Below are positions 1 to 5,821 of a stretch of 57,612 nucleotides of DNA, in pieces. The notes below the pieces were generated by a model. That model did no database searches. It was not told the DNA's origin and saw only the letters and a list, made by a program, of their open reading frames with translations. Position 1 is the first letter of the stretch; the number at the start of each line of letters is the position of its first letter. The stretch is taken from the NCBI GenBank assembly GCA_002373165.1, contig DFJS01000012.1, positions 6,926-64,537 on the forward strand, read 5' to 3'. The translations under genes were made by a program, and so were the position numbers. The stretch comes from Ruminococcus sp. UBA3665. Lineage in GTDB: Bacteria; Bacillota; Clostridia; Oscillospirales; Ruminococcaceae.

Positions 1-196
1 TCCAGGGCTTTCTGCCGCCGCCGCTGACTTCTGTTCTTGTCAGAGTGGACTGTGTGCCCTGACGCTGGTTTGCAAGATAATTGACAACGACAGCATGCAT
101 CACGGAAACATTGGGTTCAATGCCGAATACTGCATCGGAAAGTTCTGTCTGAGAAACTTCACTGCCATTCATATCAAATACTTTTACAGTTGCCAT
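1..196 (-). CDS. rplD: 50S ribosomal protein L4, N-terminal part (runs off the window)
   Basis: Partial gene: the first 65 codons are present and the frame is open to the left edge. The visible start MATVKVFDMNGSEV and the following KR-poor stretch with GTQSTLTRTEVSGGGRKPW match the N-terminus of bacterial L4, an exon-like core protein of the large subunit that binds 23S rRNA. It follows rplC after 18 nt with a strong AAGGAGG before the ATG, the standard S10 operon order rpsJ-rplC-rplD. In gammaproteobacteria L4 is also the autogenous regulator of this operon; whether that applies here is not known. Confidence 0.95.
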   Translation of the reverse strand, partial: MATVKVFDMNGSEVSQTELSDAVFGIEPNVSVMHAVVVNYLANQRQGTQSTLTRTEVSGGGRKPW

Positions 197-214
197 TTTC
201 AGTTTCCTCCTTCC

Positions 215-844
215 TTATGCCTTTACGCTGTCAACGATAGTCACAATACCGCCCTTAGGACCCGGAATTGCGCCCTTGATAGCAATCAGATTATTTTCAG
301 CATCAACTTTAACAATTTCGAGATTCTGAACAGTAACTCTTTCAGCACCCATGTGACCTGCCATGCCCTTGCCCTTGTAAATTCTGGACGGAGAGGAGCA
401 CGCACCCATAGAACCTGCCTGACGATGTACCGGGCCGGTACCGTGAGTTTCTTTCAGTCTGTGCTGATTGTGACGCTTGATTGCACCCTGATAGCCTTTG
501 CCCTTGCTGGTGCCGCATACATCTACGATATCACCAACAGCGAAAACATCAGCCTTGATGAGACTGCCTGCTTCCAGATTGCATTCATCCAGCTTGAATT
601 CTTTCAGGGTTTTCTTATAGCCGGCATTGGCTTTGTCAAAATGGCCTTTTTCAGGCTTGTTTACTCTGGTGGCCTTTTTGTCGCCAAAACCGAGCTGAAC
701 GGCATTGTAGCCGTCATTTTCTGTTGTCTTGACCTGAACGACCTGACACGGACCTGCTTCTACAACAGTAACCGGAATCATCTTGCCGTTTTCGTCAAAA
801 ATCTGAGTCATACCGACTTTTCTGCCGATAATGCCTTTCTGCAT
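215..844 (-). CDS. rplC: 50S ribosomal protein L3
   Basis: 209 residues, the normal length for L3. It starts MQKGIIGRKVGMTQIFDENG, a hallmark L3 N-terminus, and carries the central GKGYQGAIKRHN and HGTGPVHRQAGSMG segments that reach to the peptidyl transferase centre in known structures. L3 is one of the first proteins to bind 23S rRNA in assembly of the large subunit. It lies between rpsJ and rplD in the S10 operon, all on the minus strand. Nothing is unusual. Confidence 0.98.
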   Translation of the reverse strand: MQKGIIGRKVGMTQIFDENGKMIPVTVVEAGPCQVVQVKTTENDGYNAVQLGFGDKKATRVNKPEKGHFDKANAGYKKTLKEFKLDECNLEAGSLIKADVFAVGDIVDVCGTSKGKGYQGAIKRHNQHRLKETHGTGPVHRQAGSMGACSSPSRIYKGKGMAGHMGAERVTVQNLEIVKVDAENNLIAIKGAIPGPKGGIVTIVDSVKA

Positions 845-922
845 GAAAAATTCCTCCTTATGGTTATTGGTCGGAAGTTCTCCGACATGACCTGACTGTT
901 TTGCAACAGCCGGGAGCGTGGT

Positions 923-1237
923 TTATTTTACTTCCATTACGATATCCACGCCTGCGGGAAGTTCGAGTTTCTGAAGAGCGTCAGTTGTTTTTGCGGTAGG
1001 ACGGATCACATCGATCAGTCTCTTGTGAGTGCGCTGTTCAAACTGTTCGCGGCTGTCCTTGTACTTGTGTACGGCCCGAAGAATGGTAACAATTTCCTTC
1101 TCAGTGGGCAGCGGAATAGGACCGGAAACGCTTGCACCGCTTCTTTTTGCAGCTTCTACGATTTTAGCAGCGGCTGCATCAACTGTAGCATGTTCATAAC
1201 CTTTGATTTTGATTCTGATTTTTTCGCTTACTGCCAT
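923..1237 (-). CDS. rpsJ: 30S ribosomal protein S10 (NusE)
   Basis: 104 residues, full length. The sequence IRIKIKGYEHATVDAAAAKIVEAAKRSGA and the VHKYKDSREQFEQRTHKRLIDV region are typical of S10. S10 sits in the head of the small subunit and also acts as NusE in transcription antitermination. It is the first gene of the S10 operon here. An AGGAGG lies about 10 nt before the ATG. The long leader upstream (1238-1563) and its consensus promoter imply strong, probably growth-rate-linked expression. Confidence 0.98.
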   Translation of the reverse strand: MAVSEKIRIKIKGYEHATVDAAAAKIVEAAKRSGASVSGPIPLPTEKEIVTILRAVHKYKDSREQFEQRTHKRLIDVIRPTAKTTDALQKLELPAGVDIVMEVK

Positions 1238-1563
1238 TTCTCAAATTCGCCTCCTTAATTTAAAAAAATCAAAATATTGGGGGCGCAGTGTTTCAGAGAT
1301 GATGTTTTTTCCCGTCCCCGTGTGTATCATGGGTTAAGTGATACAAAAACCGGATATCTTTGGCAGATTCCGGCAGACGGGCACACAAAAGCACATGCAA
1401 GAAGCGGCATGTCAGAAAGACAGAACGCATTCTTGTCAGCACATACTGTGTCATCATTTCTTGCCGACCGGTTCAAAGACCGGACATACTCCACGGAAAT
1501 TCCCTGACAAACCGCCAGCAACCTTCCGCTTCTGCGCATATATCAAATCCAACTGTATTGGAC
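1238..1563 (-). promoter_or_regulatory. Long untranslated leader of the S10 operon
   Basis: About 325 nt separate the inferred transcription start from rpsJ. No open frame on this strand has a ribosome-binding site. Several inverted repeats are visible in the transcript: GTATCA with TGATAC at 1324-1344, CCGGT with ACCGG near 1470-1490, and ACATGC with GCATGT near 1390-1412. Long structured leaders of ribosomal operons are often bound by one of their own proteins (L4 in E. coli). Autoregulation here is an inference; I do not recognise a named leader family. Confidence 0.5.
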
Positions 1564-1570
1564 TTTTTAT

Positions 1571-1599
1571 ATTTTAGCATAAAATCCAGAGAATGTCAA
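1571..1599 (-). promoter_or_regulatory. SigA promoter of the S10 operon
   Basis: Reading the minus strand: TTGACA, 17 bp, TAAAAT, with TGC directly before the -10 box. It is followed by the long leader and rpsJ. A near-consensus promoter fits a highly expressed ribosomal operon. Confidence 0.85.
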
Positions 1600-1659
1600 G
1601 TATTATTCTGAATTTTATGAAAATATTTTCTTAATTTTTTATGAATAAAATTAAATAAT

Positions 1660-2208
1660 TTAATTTATTTTGCAAGGGAGATGCTTTCCGGTATACGGGA
1701 GCTGATAATATGCCTCGGCCTGCCGGCTGTTGTCGTCATGCATGGAATGCAGTCCGAAGGTATAACATTCCAGTCTGAAACCGCCGACCGGTGAAACGGG
1801 CAGAAACATAACTGCAATATCTCCGGTCAGAGCCGCGCCCTCGCGGGGACTTTCATAATCCAGATATTTGATACCGTCTTCCGTGATTCTGGCGTGAATC
1901 AGAAGGAAATCCTCACCCCCGGCATCCGCCCACAACCGGCCGCCATGCACCTTGTAGGTATCTTCATGCAGATAGACGGAAAGCAGAACTTCATCCGGAC
2001 GGGTGATTTTCCTCGAAACATTGACAATATCGGCCGTATAGAACCATTTTTCGCTGTGGGAATGCGTTGCAAGATACTCCTGCATGATGTCATCTTTCTG
2101 CGATTTCGTCAGAAAATACGGCACATAGCCGAATCCATAGCATAAACAATAAATTATCATCAGGATGACGGCAATCACCGGAAGCAGAATTTTTTTCTTG
2201 ATTTTCAT
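1660..2208 (-). CDS. Hypothetical membrane-anchored protein, 182 aa
   Basis: I do not recognise the family. I chose the ATG at 2208 (MKIKKKILLPVIAVILMIIY) because an AAGAGGCG ribosome-binding site precedes it and a basic start plus hydrophobic stretch follows; the longer frame upstream lacks such a site. Residues 5-27 form one membrane anchor or uncleaved signal. The rest is a soluble domain, presumably outside the cell, with no recognisable catalytic motif. It has its own promoter (2242-2271). The nearest upstream element is the tRNA-like RNA array, which appears to end with a terminator before this gene. Confidence 0.7.
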   Translation of the reverse strand: MKIKKKILLPVIAVILMIIYCLCYGFGYVPYFLTKSQKDDIMQEYLATHSHSEKWFYTADIVNVSRKITRPDEVLLSVYLHEDTYKVHGGRLWADAGGEDFLLIHARITEDGIKYLDYESPREGAALTGDIAVMFLPVSPVGGFRLECYTFGLHSMHDDNSRQAEAYYQLPYTGKHLPCKIN

Positions 2209-2241
2209 GTGTACGCCTCTTTTCTGAAATATGTTATCTTT

Positions 2242-2271
2242 ATCATAGCATATTTCAGCCGAGGAATGCAA
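2242..2271 (-). promoter_or_regulatory. Promoter of the 182-aa membrane protein gene
   Basis: Minus strand TTGCAT, 18 bp, TATGAT with an extended TATGC. It makes the downstream gene independent of the tRNA-like RNA locus. Confidence 0.6.
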
Positions 2272-2299
2272 GCAGATTCAGGAAAATTAAACAAATCTT

Positions 2300-2335
2300 A
2301 AAAAACTATCCGCCCGAGAATGACAACAGCCGGGG
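2300..2335 (-). terminator. Probable terminator of the tRNA-like array
   Basis: On the minus strand CCCG and CGGG pair across a loop of about 14 nt and are followed by ATAG and six T. The stem is short, so termination may be partial. Confidence 0.5.
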
Positions 2336-2463
2336 TTTTCAGCAGCGTTCTCCCGTTGAACTACAAGGCCGGAATTGAACCGGCTGCCTCTGCCGTGGAC
2401 ATAGAGAAGTATCCGATTGTTCTGCATCAGGCGGATTGATTTTTCTGCTTATCTGCCTGAGAA
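2308..2463 (-). ncRNA. tRNA-like module 4 (acceptor helix lost) and 3' end
   Basis: Conserved block 2406-2463, then a CTCT/AGAG hairpin, the T-arm GCCGG-TTCAATT-CCGGC, only four bases (CTTG), TA and a D-arm GTTC-AACGGGA-GAAC (2347-2384). The acceptor-like helix is missing, but T-arm and D-arm remain adjacent. It ends with a half copy of the conserved block (TTCTCGGGCGGATAG, 2308-2322), which also forms part of the terminator hairpin. Confidence 0.65.
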
Positions 2464-2639
2464 TATCAACATCAGAAAAAGCCCGAAGGCTTGCTGCTCT
2501 ACCCACTGAGCTACTGCGCCGGAGCACAGACTGGAATCGAACCAGTGACACGCACGATTAACAGTCGAAGTATCTGATTGTTCTGCATCAGGCAGAATAA
2601 TATTCCATGACCCGTCTGAGAATTTCAGCACCGGTATTT
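2464..2639 (-). ncRNA. tRNA-like module 3 (Asn-like anticodon arm)
   Basis: After the conserved block at 2567-2622 comes a hairpin with loop CTGTTAA (2553-2569), the loop of a tRNA-Asn(GTT). Then follow the T-arm ACTGG-TTCGATT-CCAGT, a helix CTGTGC-TCCG-GCGCAG (2514-2529), TA and a canonical D-arm GCTC-AGTGGGTA-GAGC (ending at 2496). The 3' part resembles bacterial tRNA-Asn closely, the strongest hint of tRNA ancestry. After the D-arm is an AAGCC-TTCG-GGCTT hairpin followed by a short U-run. Confidence 0.7.
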
Positions 2640-2779
2640 TTCATAACAGGTGTTCTATCCAAACTGAACTACTGCCTTTCGGCAGACCGGACTCGAACCG
2701 ATGCCCCCCTGTCCCCACAGAAGTAACCGAATACCCTGCATCAGACGGATAATTTTTTTCAGGAACCTTGTCTGAGAAT
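2640..2779 (-). ncRNA. tRNA-like module 2 (GAAA-capped acceptor helix)
   Basis: Conserved block 2720-2779 with a perfect TCAGAC/GTCTGA helix. The T-arm ATCGG-TTCGAGT-CCGGT is followed by CTGCC-GAAA-GGCAG (2672-2685), a 5-bp helix closed by a GNRA tetraloop. Directly after comes TA and a D-arm GTTC...GAAC (from 2668 down to 2652). T-arm, helix and D-arm thus keep their tRNA geometry while the acceptor end is sealed. Confidence 0.7.
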
Positions 2780-2876
2780 GTCTGCGCCGGAGAAAAACGG
2801 CTGGATTCGAACCAACGATAAAACATAAACCAACTATGCGAAGTATCCGACAGCACTGCTTCAGTCAGGTTAAGAA
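2780..2876 (-). ncRNA. tRNA-like module 1 (T-arm without D-arm)
   Basis: It opens with a divergent conserved block (CTGAAGCAG, then GGATACTTC at 2840-2848). Next is a 5-bp hairpin with a 7-nt loop that looks like an anticodon arm (GCATA/TATGT, loop GTTGGTT), and a T-arm GTTGG-TTCGAAT-CCAGC at 2800-2816. The T-arm is followed by a GCCG/CGGC helix instead of an acceptor stem. No D-arm follows; the next conserved block starts at once. This is the shortest unit. Confidence 0.6.
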
Positions 2877-2877
2877 T

Positions 2878-2906
2878 ATTATAACATAAAATCAGGAAAA
2901 AGTCAA
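2878..2906 (-). promoter_or_regulatory. SigA promoter of the tRNA-like RNA array
   Basis: Minus strand TTGACT, 17 bp, TATAAT. It overlaps the very end of the phosphoesterase gene upstream and places the start of the RNA at about 2871, exactly at the first conserved block. It shows that the array is a dedicated transcription unit. Confidence 0.85.
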
Positions 2907-3440
2907 CTCTGAATTTTTTCTTGCAATCAGCTGATAGAGAGTCTGCGGCGTAAAATCATTCAGATCAACTCCGGCGTTGAAAGCGTTCCGGAATTCCTCA
3001 CGTTTCAGGAGCTGGTTGGCAAAATTGCCGTCATTGTTATGAATATGTCCGTATACATGATACCAGCCCCTGAAATAGCCGTCCCATTCCAGAATGGGAT
3101 AATGAAACAGCACAACTTTCCTGCCTTCGTCCTCAATCATCAGATAAGTATCGATAGAATCAAACAAATCCCGGAATTTCTGAATTTCCAGATATTTTCT
3201 GTCATGATTGCCGATAATCAGATGCTTTCTGCCGGGCAGATTCCGGATATAGCCTGCAATTTCCCCGTTGAATCCAAAGCAGACATCCCCGACAAGATAG
3301 ACATCATCCTCCGGCGAGACGGCAGCATTCCAGTTTTGCCTGATAGTCCTGTGCATTTCGTCCAGATCGGCGAACGGCCGGCGGCTCATATGCAGAATAT
3401 TCTTGTGATGCAGATGCAAATCAGCAATATAATAAATCAT
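2892..3440 (-). CDS. Calcineurin-like metallophosphoesterase, 182 aa
   Basis: A compact metallophosphoesterase of unknown substrate. The metal-binding signature is complete: D-x-H near the start (IADLHLHH), GDVCFG around residue 50, GNHD near residue 77, a histidine in LFHYPI and the terminal GHIH in YGHIHNN. Such single-domain enzymes hydrolyse phosphodiesters or nucleotides in the cytoplasm; no signal peptide is present. It starts MIYYIADLHL with AGAGAGG upstream. The gene follows the polytopic membrane protein by 12 nt, so the two are probably cotranscribed. Its last codons overlap the promoter of the tRNA-like RNA. Confidence 0.85.
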   Translation of the reverse strand: MIYYIADLHLHHKNILHMSRRPFADLDEMHRTIRQNWNAAVSPEDDVYLVGDVCFGFNGEIAGYIRNLPGRKHLIIGNHDRKYLEIQKFRDLFDSIDTYLMIEDEGRKVVLFHYPILEWDGYFRGWYHVYGHIHNNDGNFANQLLKREEFRNAFNAGVDLNDFTPQTLYQLIARKNSELTFS

Positions 3441-3452
3441 ACAGCACCTCTC

Positions 3453-4193
3453 TTAGTATTGATTATCCCGAAAGTATTCCCTTATGCGTATTTGCAGGAA
3501 CAGAATCAGCATAGCGGCAGTTTTTGGCAGAAACAGTCCCGTCAGCAGAATCAGGAATAATTTTCTGTATTGATGATGCAGAATATTTCCGGAAAGCTTC
3601 ACAGCCCGGAAAGCAGATATTTTCGGATTTTCCAGAAACAGAAAGGGCACAGCGCACAGTCCGGCACAAAAGCGCAGATAGAAATATCCCATCCAGAAGG
3701 CGGCGGCCAGGCACTGTATCATGAGAAAGACCCACAGCCCGGAATCCGGAGAAACAGAAGCTTTCCTGAAAGCTCCGGCTGTCAGGAAACAGGAAAGCAG
3801 AAACGGCGCAAGCATCACAAACCGGAAAAATTCCACTTTGCCGAAAAACCACAGCGATTTCCAATAATATTTTCCATGGCCGAAAAAATATTTTTTTCTT
3901 CCAAAGCCCAGCTGTTCAGAGAACCATGCACAGACCGTGCACAGCATCGGAATCAGAATGCAGAAACTCAGAATATTCCAGAGCAGAAGAAAAACACTCC
4001 AGAACACATCCCGGCTGAAAAAGACAGCCGCCGGAGCAGTTTGTTTCCGGAAGATGAGGGCAGCGGCCATCAGATCGGGAACAGCCTTGAAAATCACCCA
4101 CACAGCCGGAAAGCTGAATGCCATAAAACGGGCAGTTCCTGCTTTTTCCCGGAAGGCAGTTCCGGCAAAGCTTCTGAGTTCATGCAGTTTCAT
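3453..4193 (-). CDS. Polytopic membrane protein, unknown function
   Basis: 246 residues with about five or six hydrophobic segments (around residues 25-60, 70-90, 115-145, 150-175, 205-230) separated by short basic loops. It begins MKLHELRSFAGTAFREKAG, a short cytoplasmic amphipathic start. I do not recognise a family or a catalytic motif; DUF975-like integral membrane proteins have similar size and layout, but this is only a resemblance. It lies upstream of, and probably in one transcript with, the metallophosphoesterase. Confidence 0.7.
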   Translation of the reverse strand: MKLHELRSFAGTAFREKAGTARFMAFSFPAVWVIFKAVPDLMAAALIFRKQTAPAAVFFSRDVFWSVFLLLWNILSFCILIPMLCTVCAWFSEQLGFGRKKYFFGHGKYYWKSLWFFGKVEFFRFVMLAPFLLSCFLTAGAFRKASVSPDSGLWVFLMIQCLAAAFWMGYFYLRFCAGLCAVPFLFLENPKISAFRAVKLSGNILHHQYRKLFLILLTGLFLPKTAAMLILFLQIRIREYFRDNQY

Positions 4194-4229
4194 CAGAAAA
4201 AAATCCCCCTTGATTACAGAAATATGTAA

Positions 4230-4853
4230 TCAGCCTCTGGAATAAGGGGTTACGCCTAAAATCTCGAACGTCTGGGAATTCTGCCACATCTGGGCATTGA
4301 ACATAATCTCGAAGCCCTCACCGGGTTCACAGCGGATTTCTTTCGGCGACATTTTAGGCAGTCCGAAGCAGGTCAGCATATTGCTGATGACTCCGGCATG
4401 TGTGACCGCGGCACAGTGAGAAAGATCATGTTCCATCATATCCATCAGAATCCGATAAAGAACACGATAGCTTCTCACGCACAGTTCCCCGACACTTTCG
4501 CCGTTAGGCGGCCGGAGATCCGGCGAACCGCCTTTCAGCCATGTTCTGTAGTCTTCCCGGCCGATGAGATCGACAGCATATTTTCCTTCAAAATCGCCGA
4601 AATTAAGTTCTCTCAGTTCTTCTGCAACAAACAAAGGCACATCCGGGAACAGGATTTCTGCCGTTTCCGTGCAGCGTGTCAGCGGACTGCTGTAGACTCT
4701 CTGCACTCTGGGGTATTCATACAGATCCATTTTGCCTGTTAATTCGACAGCCCCTCTGTCAGAGAGCGGAAAATCCGTATTCCCGATATAAATTCCCTCT
4801 TCGTTGGCTTTTGTCTGGCCGTGCCGGAACAGACTAAGATGATAACCTTTCAT
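4230..4853 (-). CDS. Histidine phosphatase (phosphoglycerate mutase-like)
   Basis: 207 residues from the ATG at 4853, which has GGAGG six bases upstream; the frame continues further but without a site. The RHG signature is at residues 9-11 (LFRHGQTKANEEG). The SSPLTRCTETAEI arginine motif, the acid FGDFEGK motif and the second catalytic histidine in AVTHAGVI are all present, so the protein should be active. Members include cofactor-independent sugar phosphatases, CobC and acid phosphatases; the substrate cannot be told from sequence. It is divergent from the XRE regulator, and the palindrome between them could act on both. Confidence 0.85.
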   Translation of the reverse strand: MKGYHLSLFRHGQTKANEEGIYIGNTDFPLSDRGAVELTGKMDLYEYPRVQRVYSSPLTRCTETAEILFPDVPLFVAEELRELNFGDFEGKYAVDLIGREDYRTWLKGGSPDLRPPNGESVGELCVRSYRVLYRILMDMMEHDLSHCAAVTHAGVISNMLTCFGLPKMSPKEIRCEPGEGFEIMFNAQMWQNSQTFEILGVTPYSRG

Positions 4854-4975
4854 AAAAAACCTCCTGCCGACAGAGTCTGCCAAAAATAAGGGCAGAATCC
4901 GTCTGTTTTTGTAGTTATTGTGTTTCTGCACAATTTTTCGATAAAAAACGGGTATATTTTCCACACCGGAATATC

Positions 4976-5004
4976 TTTACAAATAGTATAATTTGTAATA
5001 TAAT
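4976..5004 (+). promoter_or_regulatory. Promoter of the XRE regulator with an embedded operator-like palindrome
   Basis: TTTACA, 17 bp, TATAAT. A perfect 8-bp inverted repeat TTACAAAT-AGTATA-ATTTGTAA occupies 4977-4998, from the -35 box to just before the -10. A repressor bound there would block the promoter, which suggests autoregulation by the XRE protein downstream. Confidence 0.7.
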
Positions 5005-5058
5005 ATTAATAGTGTGATTAAGCTAACAAACACGTTACGAAAGGAGCAATCAAAATAT

Positions 5059-5751
5059 ATGAATTCCGATTTCCCCAGAATCATTGCTTTACAGCGCAAA
5101 GAAAGACACATCAGTCAGAAACAGGCCGCCGCTGATTTAGGTATTTCCCAGGCACTGCTTTCGCACTATGAAAAGGGCATCCGGGAATGCGGTCTGGATT
5201 TTCTGGTTAAAATTGCAGATTACTACAACGTTTCCTGTGACTATCTGCTTGGCAGAACGCCCGAACCGGAAGGAAAAACCATCTCGATTGAAGATATCCC
5301 GGATGATGACGGCAATAACAGTATGCCCAGCCCGGAAGTAGTGGCATTCAACAGAAAGATTGTCAACAATTCCATCAGCCTGTTATTTTCTCTGGCGCAG
5401 AAAGCAAACAGCATTACTCTGATTAAAGAAATTTCCTCTTACCTGATGCTGAACGTGTACAAGCTGTTCCGGATTGTATACAATGCCAATCCGCACAATG
5501 ACCAGAAGCTGTTCTCTGTACCCAAAGTAGTAGCAAACGATGATGCAAGTGCCATTGTCAGCATGAACGAAGCGAACATCAAAGCCGCCTCCAGCGGCAT
5601 CCGCATCGGAGAAAACGACTGTGTTCAGGATTCCGAGGTATTATATCTGACTACTGCTATTTTGTCCCAGACTTACCCGGAATATTCTTCCTCTTTGCTG
5701 AATCTGATCAAAATCAGCGAAGACAGCATTCACAAAAAGCGGAACGCATAA
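5059..5751 (+). CDS. XRE-family HTH transcriptional regulator
   Basis: 230 residues from the ATG at 5059, chosen because AAGGAG lies 12 nt upstream. Residues 5-62 form a Cro/CI-type helix-turn-helix (IIALQRKERHISQKQAAADLGISQALLSHYEKGIR) followed by the typical DYYNVSCDYLLGRTPEP end of the domain. The remaining 160 residues are an alpha-helical effector or dimerisation region without a recognised domain. Ruminococci carry many such regulators. Target genes are unknown, apart from the likely own promoter. Confidence 0.88.
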   Translation: MNSDFPRIIALQRKERHISQKQAAADLGISQALLSHYEKGIRECGLDFLVKIADYYNVSCDYLLGRTPEPEGKTISIEDIPDDDGNNSMPSPEVVAFNRKIVNNSISLLFSLAQKANSITLIKEISSYLMLNVYKLFRIVYNANPHNDQKLFSVPKVVANDDASAIVSMNEANIKAASSGIRIGENDCVQDSEVLYLTTAILSQTYPEYSSSLLNLIKISEDSIHKKRNA

Positions 5752-5786
5752 CTGATTATAGCATATTTCAAGAAAAAAAGCAAGCA

Positions 5787-5821
5787 GTCCGGCAGATTCT
5801 TTCTGCCGGACTTTGATTTTT
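5787..5821. terminator. Bidirectional terminator
   Basis: A 9-bp stem GTCCGGCAG/CTGCCGGAC with a 7-nt loop, T-rich tract on the plus side and a T-run on the minus side. It separates the convergent XRE gene and the dockerin gene. Confidence 0.85.

Larger units (their letters stand above)
2300..2871 (-). ncRNA. Array RNA with four permuted tRNA-like modules (unrecognised class)
   Basis: A non-coding transcript of about 570 nt, read on the minus strand, begins just after a consensus promoter and ends near a hairpin with six U. It contains four units. Each has a conserved block (TTCTCAGRC, variable loop, GYCTGATGCAG, then a GATACTTC-like box), a small hairpin, a perfect tRNA T-arm (5-bp stem, loop TTCRANT), a short capped helix in place of the acceptor stem, and, in units 2-4, a tRNA D-arm (TAGYTCA...GARC). 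The order is therefore 3' tRNA half before 5' tRNA half, the reverse of a normal tRNA. The GATACTTC boxes are at 2840, 2720, 2567 and 2406, giving unit spacings of 120, 153 and 161 nt. No CCA is encoded and the acceptor helices are closed by 4-nt loops, so these are unlikely to be charged tRNAs. Function unknown. Confidence 0.75.

Noticed and set aside
2300..2880. Ordinary tRNA genes or a normal tRNA cluster
   Set aside because: T-arms and D-arms are convincing, but D-arms follow T-arms through a 0-6 bp closed helix, no 7-bp acceptor or CCA is found, and the sequence before each T-arm is the conserved block and not a D-arm.
2300..2880. tRNAs split by introns, reading D-arm half, block, T-arm half
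   Set aside because: The acceptor strands pair within a unit across the capped loop (CTGCC with GGCAG, CTGTGC with GCGCAG) and not between D-arm half and the next T-arm half. The blocks of about 60 nt also lack a group I intron core.
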